A stretch of DNA of 64,000 bases from Anastrepha obliqua. Lineage: Eukaryota > Arthropoda > Insecta > Diptera > Tephritidae. Under the pieces are notes generated by a model that was given only the letters and a program-made list of their open reading frames with translations, made no database searches and was not told the origin of the DNA. The DNA lies in the NCBI RefSeq assembly GCF_027943255.1, contig NC_072895.1, positions 30,106,001 to 30,170,000 of the forward strand, read 5' to 3'. The translations under genes were made by a program, and so were the position numbers. This document shows positions 22,360 to 32,874 of this stretch, piece by piece. How positions within the stretch are numbered: position 1 is the first letter of the stretch; each line of letters starts with the position of its first letter.

Positions 22360-23329
22360 ACATATGTCCACTAAACATTGAGACTAACTTCCGGCATACG
22401 CCATTTGAAGACAAACAATTGAATTAAAATTTATTTTTATTTGGTACTTCAGTCGAATGGTTACACATCAAAAATACATTTAGAATATACTCAATGGACC
22501 ATTGTCTTCTATTTTTCGTAGAGTAGAGCGAGTCCCGATTTAAGTTTTGGACGATGCTTATATCGATTTCTTTCAACTTTCGCTTGATTCGAATGTTCAA
22601 CTGTTGCTTGTTTCGTGCCTCCCATCCCTTTTCGTATCCATCCGCTTGAGAACTGCCCAGAAATTTTCTACTGGAGGTGCCTGTGGCACGTTTAGCGGTT
22701 TGCCCTTTTTTGGCACAAATGGTATTTTTTGCTCAGTTAACCAATCCTTTTTTTTTTTGTTTTTGCTAATGGCAGTTTGCAAGGTCTGGCCAAAACATGA
22801 TTACGTCGCTATTGTGATATTTATCGATGAGTTTCTTCAGTTTTGGCAAACATTGGGCGATATAAACGTCAAAATTGATGGTTTTGGCTTTGTTCCTGCG
22901 AATCAATGGTTCTGAAACACCCTTCGAAGAAATGGCCACCCACGCTGCACCTTCAGCTGAAATTTTGATTTACTGGCATATTTAACCTCGTTTGGTATTG
23001 CTTTGGTTGCTACTCAATTCATGATGAGAAAATCTGAAGTATGATTCATCATCCAAAATTATGAATTTTTCATTCGCAAACTGTTCACGACGAAGTGCAC
23101 GGCAACAAATTGGTATTTTTTCGAGTTGTTTCGCTGTATATTTTGGTGCTCGCTTACGTTTACGATAAGTTACATTGTTTTTCTACAAAATCTTCTGAAC
23201 GCCAGATTTTGAAATGCCAAATTTTCGTGCTAATTTGCGTGTTGATTAAGCATGGAGCTACATCTGTGTGTTTCTTTATGCACTCAAATATATGTCTGAA
23301 GTTAGTCTCAATGCTTAGTGGCCATATGT
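22360..23329 (-). mobile_element. Tc1-like element with 32-bp inverted repeats
   Basis: Flanked by TA on both sides (22358-22359 and 23330-23331). The termini are inverted repeats with two mismatches in 32 bp: ACATATGTCCACTAAACATT at the left and ACATATGGCCACTAAGCATT at the right read inward, both continuing GAGACTAACTTC. At 970 bp it is shorter than a full Tc1-like element and probably carries deletions. It sits inside a mariner open frame. Confidence 0.85.
22540..23290 (-). pseudogene. Tc1-like transposase remnant
   Basis: Minus-strand pieces: YRKRKRAPKYTAKQLEKIPI and FIILDDESYFRFSHHELS near 22990-23150, the block with the first catalytic Asp, then degraded sequence, then KIPFVPKKGKPLNVPQAPPV and ENFWAVLK near 22650-22730. 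The Glu of PVENFW is in the place of the third acidic residue of a DDE Tc1-like transposase. Multiple frameshifts are present and the middle catalytic Asp block is not clear. The fragment lies within the inverted repeats at 22360-23329. Confidence 0.72.
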
Positions 23330-23512
23330 TACGATCTCCTTTCGGATCCGAAAAACCAGGTTCACACCACACTTTAGCCTCTTATTTTAATTTAAGATCA
23401 TGGTAATGGACCCAAATCTCCTCCAGTGTGATGAATCGATGCACAAAATCCACTTTATCCTTTCGAAAACGCTCTAAATGTCGCTGAGAAAGTCGTTTTC
23501 GAATGTACGTGG
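23330..23512 (-). pseudogene. mariner transposase middle piece
   Basis: Reads RKRLSQRHLERFRKDKVDF, VHRFITLEEIWVHYHDLKLK, then a stop, and WCEPGFSDPKGDR before the Tc1-like insertion. In active mariners the IWVHY block is preceded by the first catalytic Asp (GDETWVHH-like). Here that position reads LEEIWVHY, so the Asp is lost. Confidence 0.7.
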
Positions 23513-24300
23513 GCGGTTCAATAAGTACCCGTGTTTGACGACAGAGACTGTTCCTAAGGGAAGTTGGTATTAGCATCGTGTGCTGCCATCTATCGAACGA
23601 CGGCCGTTATAATAGGTACGTTCACATATAAGTAGATGATTTACTTTTTCGCGCTGAACTCAAAATCCGTAATTAAAAAGCGCGATATCCCATACAAAAT
23701 TTCTCTCCCAAAATCTGAGATTATAAAATAATCCTAGATAATAACGATACGTTTTGACATACAACCCTGTGTTTTCTATATTATCAATAATTATTATTAC
23801 GAATGTAAGAAAAAACATCAAAATAAAAACTAAATGAAAAGGATGCCGGCAAAGAAAATAGGTCTGTAAACATAATTCTAATAAAATGTTTGTTAAATAT
23901 TATTAATTAATATCATTTTGCAGAAAGAAGCGTGTGTCCATAAACATTTTGTCTTCTTATTACTTATTATAAAATGTAATATAGAATTTCCTATGCGTAT
24001 TACTGCCATAATTTTTTGCCACCTCAGTAAACGTCGCATACGGATTTCCTCCAACTGTTTATTATTAGCAGCCAATTGCGCGATTAAATTAGCTATTCCT
24101 TCACCTTGTATTTTCTTCATATCGTTAATAATAATTAAAGAAACCAAAAACACCGAAATATTCCACCAGAATAATTTCTATGAAGAAAAACCTGTCAAAG
24201 CAATATTGACAGCTGATTGTCAATTTTGCCATATGTGAACGGGTAGATTAATTTGGTTGATTTATAGGTGATTAATTCATATGTGAACATATTATTAGAG
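23512..24300. mobile_element. Inserted sequence inside the mariner, origin uncertain
   Basis: It separates two collinear mariner pieces. Its left edge begins GGCGGTTCAATAAGTACCCG, which resembles a mariner terminal repeat of a different family. An inverted GTTCACATAT (23623 and, reversed, near 24280) marks possible termini of a second, roughly 660-bp element. Short open frames at 23893-24238 have no recognised motif. Two stacked non-autonomous elements are likely. Confidence 0.4.
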
Positions 24301-24309
24301 ACGTGTTTT

Positions 24310-24654
24310 GTGATTTTCGCTAAGGAAACTTCAGTCAAAATATGGCTTACACTGCTCAATGAGATGCGTAAAGCTTCTAAAAAAAAACTCTTTTAGTCAC
24401 TCGACGATTTTCCAATACGATTTCCTATATTTTTCTACGATTTCTGGTGTTGTTGTTGTTGAATTTTTAGACGTCGTTGACATGGATTGTCTTCAAGGCT
24501 TGCACGACCACGTTTAAATTCAGCAACCCATCTACTATACTAATTCATGGCGAAAAATCCGTATACATTTTCAACATTCGCTCATAAATTTCCTTTACTT
24601 TCAAATCTTCCAAAAATATAAATTCAATCACTGTACGTTTTTTGATTTTTTCCA
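24310..24654 (-). pseudogene. mariner transposase N-terminal piece
   Basis: Starting at an ATG at 24654, the minus strand reads MEKIKKRTVIEFIFLEDLKV, KEIYERMLKMYTDFSP, then in shifted frames a helix-turn-helix region (VAEFKRGR-like) and ISLSSVSHILTE. This is the bipartite DNA-binding domain of a mariner. A frameshift and one stop are present. The frame is interrupted near 24300 by inserted sequence and resumes at 23512. Confidence 0.68.
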
Positions 24655-24849
24655 TTGTAGCTGTCGAATTTCATCGATACCAAATGGCCTGTAAAAAAAG
24701 AATGAATTGACATTAACCACTAAGCATACGCCTGGCTCCAAATTGAGCACCACAGAATTGTGTTTTGTTTTGTTCACTAAGTATAAATTATTGCCCTGAT
24801 GAAGCTATACTCGCCAGAAGAAAGGTAACGGCTAAATTACACTCTTAAT

Positions 24850-25329
24850 CTAGTCTAAGTAGACAGGTCTGCAGAGGCACACCTCAAGGTGGAGTTCTAG
24901 CACGCTGGAAGTGCTAATCAACTTGCCTGTACTAAATCTCGTAAGGAAACACGTGGCCGCCGTCTCGGCGCTTAGACTTAAAAGTATGGTGCTATGGAAA
25001 GACCGGTGGTTTGGCTACGCCTCTATTTTACACACTCTGACTAGTCACAAGCAAGAAATGGAACATTACATCTATTTCTAGACTCACCTTTGACAGACCG
25101 TGAAGAAGAGAATGACAGACACCAAGGCCATGGGGGGAATTAAATTTCTATACAGATGGTTCCAAGCAAGACGATAAAATTGGCTACGGGGTATTTTCGA
25201 AGGATTTAGAACTTGAACTATTCTTTCGACTACCACACTACTGCAGCAGTTAACGGGCAGAAGTTGTAACTATAAAAGAAGTGGCTACGTGTCTAAATAC
25301 GCATGCCATAACAAAAACTACAATAAATA
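24850..25329 (+). pseudogene. LOA-like non-LTR element, left part (split by DD41D element)
   Basis: The plus strand reads LINLPVLNLVRKHVAAVSAL, then the RNase H start NFYTDGSKQDDKIGYGVFS, FFRLPHYCSS and EVVTIKEVATCLNTHAITKT, and is cut at a TA at 25328-25329. The frame continues exactly at 26641. It has in-frame stops and no RT domain left. By wording of the RNase H it is the same family as the TSD-flanked copy at 59754-60601. Confidence 0.74.
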
Positions 25330-26638
25330 CAGTGGCTGATGAAAGCCGCTACCAAAAAAAATTGAATAACTTTTTTTCTTTTTAAGTTATCTGTTCCATT
25401 TTTGTTTTAATTTTCAGATTGATCTTTAAAATTTATTAAAATGGATAACTGGGACACGCAAACAAGAATTTGGATAGTCCGCCGCTATCACGCACTGGAG
25501 TCCGTAGTTTTGGTACAGAGAGAGTACAGGCGGATGTTTGGCGGCGATCCCCCGAGCAGATGGACCATAATGAGACTGGTGAATAATTTTGCTGAGCAAG
25601 GAACAGTCGCAAGAAGGCCTTATCATCGAAACCCACCAGTTCGGACGGAGCAAACGATCGCTGCTGTAGCTGCAGCTATACAAAGCAATCTAAGGGTTTC
25701 AACAAGAAGCTTATCTGCTCAACTTGGTGTCAGCCGACAGTCTTTGCAAACAATAATGCACAAAGATTTAGACTTATTTCCCTACAAAATTCAAATGGTT
25801 AACAAACTGAATGCAGCAGACCTGCCGATTCGCTTGGAATTTTGCCAGAAGATCCTGCAAATGGTGGAAGAAGACCAAAACATGTTAAACTGCCTTTTCA
25901 TGTCTGATGAGGCCCATTTCGATTTAAACGGCAATGTGAACAAACAAAATTGTCGAATATGGAGTACTTCTAACCCACAGATACTCCACGAGACGGAATT
26001 GCATCCTCTTGGCGTGACAGTGTGGTGTGCGGTTTCTTCACGCTGTATTGTCGGTTTTTTTTTTTGAAGAAAATGGTCACACCGTTACGGTTACTGGAGA
26101 CCGTTATTTGAAAATGCTGAAAGAATTTTTCTATCCAGAACTACGCCGAAAGAGAATTCCTTTCAACTCTGTGTGGTTTCAACAAGATGGGGCAACGTGT
26201 CACATAGCCCAGACTGTTATGACAGAGTTGCGATGAAAATTTCCCAATAAACTGATTTCAAGAAACTCCGAATTTCGTTGGCCCCCCAGGTCGCCTGACC
26301 TTACTGCACCTGACTTTTTCTTGTGGGGTTTATGTAAACAAGAAGTTTATAAAACAAAGCCAACAAATTTGGATGAACTAAAACAATCCATTCGGGCAAC
26401 AATTGCGGCTATTCCTGTCGCAACTCTCAAAGCAGCAATGAACAACTTTTTACTAAGATGCCGCACTTGTGTCAACGAGCATGGGGGGCATTTAAATTCA
26501 ATTATTTTTAAAACTAGTTAAGCTACATTTAATAAAATTTAATGACCTTCAACTTGAAAAAAAAAATGAATGAATTCCATACACTAAAAAAAAAGTTATT
26601 TGAGTTTCTTAATGTAGCAAAATTCATCAGCCCCCCTG
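25330..26638 (+). mobile_element. DD41D Tc1/mariner-superfamily element, nearly intact
   Basis: It is flanked by TA (25328-25329 and 26639-26640). Inverted ends begin CAGTGGCTGATGAAAGCCGC (left) and CAGGGGGGCTGATGAATTTT (right, reverse complemented), followed on both sides by a GCTAC-like motif and an AATAACTTTTTTT tract. Length is 1309 bp, as expected for a complete element of this superfamily. The insertion is exactly inside a LOA-like frame. Confidence 0.87.
25441..26521 (+). pseudogene. DD41D transposase (one frameshift, one stop)
   Basis: It starts at an ATG (MDNWDTQTRIWIVRRYHALE). The N-terminal helix-turn-helix resembles what I remember as DUF4817 (REYRRMFGG, WTIMRLVNNFAEQGTV), and VSTRSLSAQLGVSRQSLQTI gives a second helix-turn-helix. 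The catalytic blocks are LFMSDEAHFDL (first Asp), WFQQDGATCH (second Asp) and SPDLTAPDFFLWG (third Asp). Exactly 41 residues separate the last two Asp residues, hence DD41D; the rosa element of Ceratitis is the DD41D example I recall. It is broken only by a frameshift at the 11-T run at 26055-26065 and a TGA near 26234 where Arg would be expected. It ends at 26521 and is followed by an AATAAAATTTAATG-type tail. Confidence 0.87.
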
Positions 26639-26820
26639 TATATTCTCGTATAGCCAGGCGGCCATTAAAGCAATGAATGAGGCTATATTAAGATCAAAGG
26701 TTGCTCAAGAATTCCGGGTAGCCTTAAATGGGATTAGTGTCGTTTTCAAGGTCAGCCGTATTTGAGTTCCGAGGCGCAGAGTCATTGAGGTGATGAGGTA
26801 AGAGACAATGAGCTGTTACT
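26639..26820 (+). pseudogene. LOA-like non-LTR element, right part of the split RNase H
   Basis: The frame resumes at the TA duplication: IFSYSQAAIKAMNEAILRSK, then VAQEFRVALNGISVVFKVSR, ending in a degraded GHR block. Joined to 24850-25329 it gives TTINIFSYSQAAIK, matching SINIFSDSQAAIKSMNAAIL of the copy at 59754-60601. The RNase H Asp of FSDSQ is Tyr here. The element ends or is overwritten near 26830, where a DD41D remnant begins. Confidence 0.74.
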
Positions 26821-26829
26821 CTTCAACTG

Positions 26830-27250
26830 CTCAGTGATAGAAGTGCCATTCTGATACCTATCATCTTTGAGGTCTTGAATCGACCCTGGTCTGTTGGCGT
26901 AGACCTTCTCTTTCACGTGACCCCAAAGAAAAAAGTCACAAGGTGTTAAATCACAAGATCTCCGTGGCCAATTGTGATCACCTCTTCGAGAGATAACACG
27001 GTCCGGAAACTTTTCCTCTAAAAGATCAATGGTTTCGATGCTTATGTGGCACGTAGCGCCGCATTGTTGAAAATAAACGTTGTCCAGATCAATACCATCC
27101 AATTCCGGCAATAAAAAATCGTTAATAATCTCTCGATAGCGCAATCCATTCCAAAATTACACTTCTTATTGGAAAACCCTTTATAAATAAAAATGCTCTT
27201 TGCCACATCAATAACAAACAGTTTTTGTTTGAGCGCCTACTCATCAAATG
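26830..27250 (-). pseudogene. DD41D transposase C-terminal half (copy C)
   Basis: The minus strand has RYREIINDFLLPELDGIDLD, NVYFQQCGATCHISIETIDL, FPDRVISRRGDHNWPRRSCD and LTPCDFFLWGHVKEKVYANR. Spacing from the second catalytic position to the last Asp is again 41 residues. The second catalytic Asp is Cys (QQCG for QQDG), so it is inactive. Its sequence differs clearly from the copy at 25441, so at least two DD41D subfamilies meet here. Confidence 0.76.
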
Positions 27251-27259
27251 AGAAGTTTA

Positions 27260-28620
27260 AATATTTTACTTCGGAGGCACTAATATAAAAAATATTGCCG
27301 CAGTTCCAGTGGGCGTTAGGGTTAAAAGCATGTATATGAACAATAAAATATTTTTTTTTTTATTTTTTATTTTTTTTACTTTTTCACATTTTTACATTTC
27401 AATAATTCGTTCTGCAATTAAACGGTAATAACGGGCATGCCAAAATATATATCTAACATAAAAAAATTTCAGCCAAACAAGTATCACGCGGTATAACAAA
27501 CGTAAGAGACAGCCACCCAGTCCCCACCACGGCTCGGCACCATTACCGCTTTATTCAATAGCATTTGAATCCAAATCAAATGCGCCTGCAAATTTTTAAT
27601 CTGGCGTTTGCTTTGCTGGCGTTTATTTGTCAGCCCGTTTTGTTGTCATGATCAATTTGCTCCAATTTCATGCCTCAAAAATTCGCGCACACTTAACAAC
27701 TTGCAACCTAATTTCGTATTGTAGTTGCCACAAATCGATTGTTTGCATAAATATTTGTGTTTTTTGTTTTTTTTTTTGCTGGAAAAAAATCACTGAAAAT
27801 CAACATTTCATAATTCTACCGATGACATGGCAAAAATATTGTCGGTTGTTGAAGTTTACGGCAGCAAATGCAAAATATGAAAAAGGAGCAAAATGTTAAG
27901 TACATACATACATACATCCAAATACGCCCAATAAAAGCAAGAACAGCACAAAAAGAAAATCATTTTGACCTTGCACATTTGTGGCACCCACTGAGGCTGG
28001 AAACAATGTTTTGCTTAGAAACGTGCTGCAACATTTCGGCATGCAGGAAACACGTCACCTACAGCCACACACACACACACACACACATACATAGAGGCAT
28101 ACATGTATTGTATCAAAAAAAAAAAAAGTAGTAATAATAGTTCGACGGACACCCAAGCGCCTGGCTACGTGTTTAACGGGACTCGTGGCTTAATTGTCAT
28201 GGCTGGAGAGCAAAAGCGAAAAAGGCAGAAATCGCGCACTGTAACCATGACCAAATGTGACAATAGCAGCGAAGGTTGGGTGGGGTAGGGGAGCTGTCGT
28301 TCAAGGATCTTAAAGTGGAAATGTTATTCTTATCTGCTTCACCGTTTCGGTTATTGTTGTTTTAATTGACAGCGACTTAAGTTGTTGTTGTTACAATAGT
28401 TGTTGTTGCTTTGATGTTGAGTCTAGTTATGACATGTTGTTTATTTGTATGTCCTTTAGTATGCGCAAAACCTTTGTAGCGGCACGCTCGTGGTAGGCTT
28501 TTTGTTTGTTTGTTGTTGTTTTGTGTTTGAATCGCTGATTCCTCTATGTTAATTTATTAACTACCTTCAGGTGAGGTAAACAATTCCAAGCACTTTTTTT
28601 CTTTTCTGCTGTGGTTTGTT
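27260..28620. other. Intergenic stretch with simple repeats
   Basis: No coding motif recognised. It contains poly-T around 27350-27380, (ACAT)n at 27897-27918, (AC)n at about 28064-28090 and GTT/TTG-rich tracts at 28380-28410 and 28500-28525. Confidence 0.5.
28064..28092. repeat. (AC)n microsatellite
   Basis: About twelve CA units followed by CATACATA, typical of fly intergenic DNA. Confidence 0.88.
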
Positions 28621-28628
28621 TATTTATA

Positions 28629-28870
28629 GGCGTCTAAGAAGCCAGGTTGGTGCGTGACTATCATTCGAAAGTGCGTACGTTCGAGTCTCTGTGTGGATGA
28701 AACACCAAATCGTAGAGGAAGTTTTTTCTGATAACAGTCACCCCGCGACAGGCAAGGGCAATCTTCCGAGTGTATTTTTGCCATGAAAAAAGTCCTCCAT
28801 CTGGCTTTCGGGGTTGGCTTAAAAGCTGTATGTCCCACTATTTTTGGAACAATGAAGGGTGTAAAGGTAT
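28629..28870 (+). repeat. tRNA-derived SINE-like repeat (copy 2)
   Basis: Shares AAGCCAGGTTGGTGCGTGAC (degraded A box), GTTCGAGTC at 28679-28687 (a clean pol III B box), a GGCAAGGGCAATCTTCCGAG block, TATTTTTGCCATGAAAA and a TATGTCCC(A/C)CTAT block with the copy at 56648. The 3' third is missing or diverged. Confidence 0.75.
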
Positions 28871-29500
28871 ACAAATATATTCCATTATTTTTGCATAAAA
28901 TGTCCTCTCCTCCATTCTAATATCAGAAGCCTAGCAGCAAAAAAAATCCAAAATAAACGGCAATTCACAATTGTTAAAGTAAAATTTAACGAGCTCTTCT
29001 ATTAAACTATCAAGAAAAATACCGAGAAAAATTCCAAAAATTCTAAAAATTCTGTTTAAAAAGGTGAAATTTTTGACGAAATGTAAAAAAAAATTAAATT
29101 TTTTTACAAAATTTTAAACTTTGCGTTTTATAATTTTTGTTATAGTATGAAGTATATTTTTCTTAAAAAATTATATATTTTTTTTTGTAGCATCAACCAT
29201 ATTCTTCTTAAAAACGAAGCCCCTTTAAGTCCCCAAAAGAAATTGAAATAATGTAGAGAACTCGAATATGTCGTCAATATACTAAATATCTTACCATCAA
29301 GGCATTTGTTTTATATGATAATAAGAAACAGGGCATGGTGAGGAAAATCTTCGTAAGCTGGTGAAAGAGAATTTGTTTACTCGCCAAATGCAGTCGCTTA
29401 CACTTCAAATCGGCGTTGATCCTACAATTTTGATGAATATGCACCGAGGATATGTATATCCTTTTTAGTGGAGTCGAAGTAAGCATCATTGCGAATATCA
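28871..29500. other. AT-rich stretch, no recognisable gene
   Basis: Many A- and T-runs and no coding motif. The right end merges into a partial SINE copy. Confidence 0.4.
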
Positions 29501-29504
29501 TAAA

Positions 29505-29665
29505 AAATCTGTGGTAAACCTCCGAGTGTATTTCTGCCATGAAAAAGCTCCTCATAAAACAAAAAAATATCTGCCGTGCGGAGTTCGGAGGAACAACATT
29601 CAACATGCAAACCACAAATAGGAGAAAGAGCTCGGCGAAACACCCAATAATGGGTGTAAGAGTCA
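29505..29665 (+). repeat. tRNA-derived SINE-like repeat, 3' part (copy 3)
   Basis: Contains AAACCTCCGAGTGTATTTCT, GCCATGAAAAAGCTCCTCAT, a CTGCCGTGCGGAGT block, AACATGCAAACCACAAATAG and GAGCTCGGCGAAACACCCAA. These are collinear with the distal half of the 56648 copy. The tRNA-like head is absent. Confidence 0.75.
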
Positions 29666-29969
29666 CTTATATATATAAAAGCTTATATAGCCACCGGGAC
29701 TACTTTTGTTCACGTACATCGGTTTGTCGATGCCTTTACTGGCTCGTCAGGCGCGCACCATGGTCCGCTAGCTCAAGAGGTGGCAAGTGCGTTGGGATTC
29801 TCGCAAGACAAACCACAAGAAAACCAAAACAGTACAAAAACGATTCAAGCTCTTAAGGTGAATATCGGAAGCGTTTTTCCAGTGATAGAGGCATAAACCG
29901 GGTTAACACGATGAGCTACCAAGAACCATCGCAGTAGATAAAATAAAATAAAAAAATAAAAAATAAACT

Positions 29970-30480
29970 TAAACAATTATGTGAAGTATGTGCCATTGGA
30001 AGCTACAACTTTACTCCATTTTTCAGGCAGCATACGGATTCCTCAGACGAAAAATTCGAGTTCTTTTGACTTGAGCCATTCATTGAGCCTGTTTGCGATG
30101 CTCTCGTAAGAAGTGAAACGCTATCCACGCTGCATTGATCGGAACAGATGGTAATCCGAAGGTGCAATGTCTGGGGAATACGGTGGTTGGGGCAAGATTC
30201 CCCAGTTCAGTCCCTCTAAATATTTCTGGACCGGTTTAGCAACGTGTAGCCTGGCGTTGTCATGCAGCAAAATCAGTTTGTCATATCTACCGTCCCATTC
30301 CGGTCGCTTTTCTTTGAGAGCTCAATTCAAACGCATTAACTGCAGTCGGTAACGATCGCCAGTGATGGTTTCAGATGGTTAAGGGAGTTTATAATAGATA
30401 GACCCTTCTGATCCCATCCGATGCACCTTTGAAACATGATTTTTTTCCACTCTCGACTTTTAGGGTATCATAATAGATCC
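29970..30480 (-). pseudogene. mariner (DD34D) transposase, C-terminal half
   Basis: Minus-strand reading: TGDRYRLQLMRLN, LKEKRPEWDGRYDKLILLHD, NARLHVAKPVQKYLEGLNWG, ILPQPPYSPDIAPSDYHLF, FTSYESIANRLNEWLKSKEL. There are 34 residues between the HDN Asp and the APSD Asp, and both are intact. In-frame stops after MRLN and near the C-terminus, and loss of the N-terminal half, show it is a relic. It is a different subfamily from the mariners at 21811 and 38679. Confidence 0.82.
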
Positions 30481-30489
30481 ATTTTTTAT

Positions 30490-31260
30490 GGATGCCCAAT
30501 GAATTCGGTCTCTTATTACGTCAACAAGCTTTGACTAGGCTACGCAGGTCTTGTTCTGAAAACGCTGCAGAATTTCCAAGTTTGAGAGGCTGCGCCTTGC
30601 AGTTGGATTCTATAAGTCCAGACTGGTTTTATCAAAGGATACGTTTTTTGTCCATTGAGAGGGTGGATTTATGGCTTAACAGCCAATGCAAATTTCGAAT
30701 TATTATTTCTAGAGCTTTCTTTTTGGCAAAGATATGCGTTTTTCACGTAAGCCCTTCACCCAAATGAATGCCTATACATACATATATTTAGCGGTATCAC
30801 ATTGCGGGATTGAGATAACTTCAAATTTGCGGAGGATGTTCTCTATACATTCCTTTCTCGAATGACTCTAGCTCAAAATTATAAACTTTCATTTAGTATT
30901 TTTTAAAAAATTGGATTTGTTGAAAAAATATGCAAAAAAAAATTTTTTTTCAAACAGACGCCATATTGTGAAAAATTTTTTTTAACTTGACCAAGACTCA
31001 TTCGATAGCGGTATCTGTAACAATAAGAAATCCGTTTGGCTTCTATTTTTAGATCACCAGGAGGGTTGGAAGCATGCACGCGAGGACACCTTCTTTTTTT
31101 TGGATCTCCCACTTTGACTGCACATAATTTTGTCAATTTGAATTTTTGGGTACGTTTTTAATGTAATAATTACCAATCAATAAAAAATGATAAAAAAATT
31201 TATAATAAAAATTTGTTATGTTTCCTGTGTATAGCGCTTCAAAAACCGGACGAAATTCAT
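30490..31260. other. No recognisable gene
   Basis: AT-rich with poly-A/T runs and no coding motif recognised. Confidence 0.4.
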
Positions 31261-31264
31261 GACT

Positions 31265-31500
31265 CTACACTAGAATACCCTGTTAAGCTTATTTGTGGTC
31301 ACCTGCCCTGTCTTTGTGGTAAAGATTACGTGTTGACATTTATTTTCGTTCACTTTCAACCACCAGCTCCGGAGCCATTTGGAGATTTTATTTTTGCTTG
31401 GTTGTAGTACAGAAGAGTCTTCTGCGGGATTCGCTGCTGTCGTCAAAATAGCAACGACATCGGCAAAAGCACCAGTTAGTACACCATTTGTGGTCTAGTA
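31265..31500 (-). pseudogene. Jockey-type RT palm fragment
   Basis: The minus strand reads GAFADVVAILTTAANPAEDS, SVLQPSKNKISKWLRSWWLK and VNENKCQHVIFTTKTGQVTT. This is the palm region around FADD and the following IxxWxxxWxxKVNxxKCxHxxF block of a jockey-clade element. The second catalytic Asp is Val (FADV). It is not the same family as 1-1287. Confidence 0.62.
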
Positions 31501-31559
31501 CGTACTACTAAAACTACTTTCGTGAAACTCTGTTATCGTTTTTTGAACATAAATCACGA

Positions 31560-32870
31560 GCACTCCACTTCTACTTATTCACCGAAGGCCACACAGAAAG
31601 TGGTCCGCCGTCTCATCCTCCTCTCCACAAGCTGGGCAGAGTGCACTGTCTGAAATGCCTTCATTTTCCATGTGCTTCGCCCACAGAAAATGTGGGCCCG
31701 TCATCAGCTCAACCAGCTGCCTGCAGTCCTTTCTGCTTCATAACAGGAGGATTTGCGACAGTCGGACGTGACAGGTAACATCAGTTTAGTCCATCTGCAA
31801 CCTCTCTCAGCCTACTAAGCTCGCTTGTCGGTTGTAGTAACCCATTTGCTAACCGTGGCTTTGATGGATGCAGAAGGGTGTGGCAGAACGGGCACCGGGC
31901 CAAAGAAGTTGGTCTCAGAGCCCATCCTAGCTAGGGAGTCAGAGGTCTCGTTACCTACGATACCCACGTTTCCCGAGACATCAAACTATTATGTTTATCA
32001 ACATCGTTCAGCCTGGATTTATACGACTCGTCTCCCCTTGAAGTGGTTGGGGGGCTGTCTAAGGCCATGAGAGCTGCTTGGCTGTCGCTGCAGTCACATA
32101 TAGATTTGCCGCTCCATCTGTTTTCCACAACAAAGTTCATTGCTTCTTGAATTGCATACACCACCGCATGAAACACAGAGGCATGCACTCCAAGAGCAAG
32201 GTGTTTTCCAATGCCGGACAGAGGCCGTACCAGTTCCCATTGTGTTTAGAGCCTGCAGATGGCGTTCAAGGCCTCTCCATGGATGAAAACATCAAGTGGT
32301 GGTAGACCAACCAGAACTTCTAATGCCAGTCGGAAAAGTAGTCGGAAAAGCTCCAGTGCAACAGATAGCCACAGTGCGTTGTACTCTCGATAAGGTCTTC
32401 CTGGCCCCACAAGAGGAAGTCTACGCATCCAGATCACTGATGCATAGGTGATAATAGGTCTTATCATAGCGGTGTGGATTACAGGATTTTGCTAGGAGAA
32501 AGTCCCCACGTCTTCCCAAAGACACCTCTATACCGCCAGAAAACTGTCAGTGCTCTGGATGCCTTTGTTTCAACGTGTGATTTCCAGAAGGGTTTATTAT
32601 CGCGGATTACTTCAAGATATTTTATTTCTTTGGATAGCTGTGACTCCTTTTAGCTTAGGCAGAACGAGTTCATCAAGCTTCCATCTTCTGGTAAAGAGGA
32701 GAATACCAGTTTTGGTGGTGTTTGCCGATATCCTATTAGCACAGCACCAAGTGTGAATCATATCCAGAATTTGCTGCGCATTTCTACAGATTCTCATAAG
32801 TAAAGGGCCCGTTAACAAACAGGCAACGTCGCCCGCATATGCTTATGTGTAGATTTGCACAAAAATGCGA
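31560..32870 (-). pseudogene. Non-LTR retrotransposon RT-to-RNase H segment (inverted copy 1)
   Basis: Minus-strand order: AYAGDVACLLTGP near 32830 (palm motif, YADD changed to YAGD), AQQILDMIHTWCCANRISAN, KTGILLFTRRWKLDELVLPK, FGKTWGLSPSKI, PLDVFIHGEALNAICRL, RNase H blocks (AAxLYV...; DSPPTTS near 32060), LVELMTGPHFLWAKHME and a cysteine tail LCPACGEEDETADHFLC near 31640. The same blocks occur on the plus strand at 35090-36560. It belongs to the RNase H-bearing I/LOA/R1 group. Many stops and frameshifts are present. Confidence 0.78.
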
Positions 32871-32874
32871 AATG

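Larger units (their letters stand above)
21811..24660 (-). mobile_element. mariner (DD34D) element split by later insertions
   Basis: Three collinear minus-strand pieces make one mariner transposase: N-terminus at 24310-24654, middle at 23330-23512 and C-terminus at 21830-22358. The left end (GGTTGCTCAATAAGTTTTGCG at 21811) looks like a mariner terminal repeat; the opposite repeat was not found. Joining middle to C-terminus across the nested Tc1-like element restores the mariner reading frame exactly, which supports a single original element. Confidence 0.72.
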
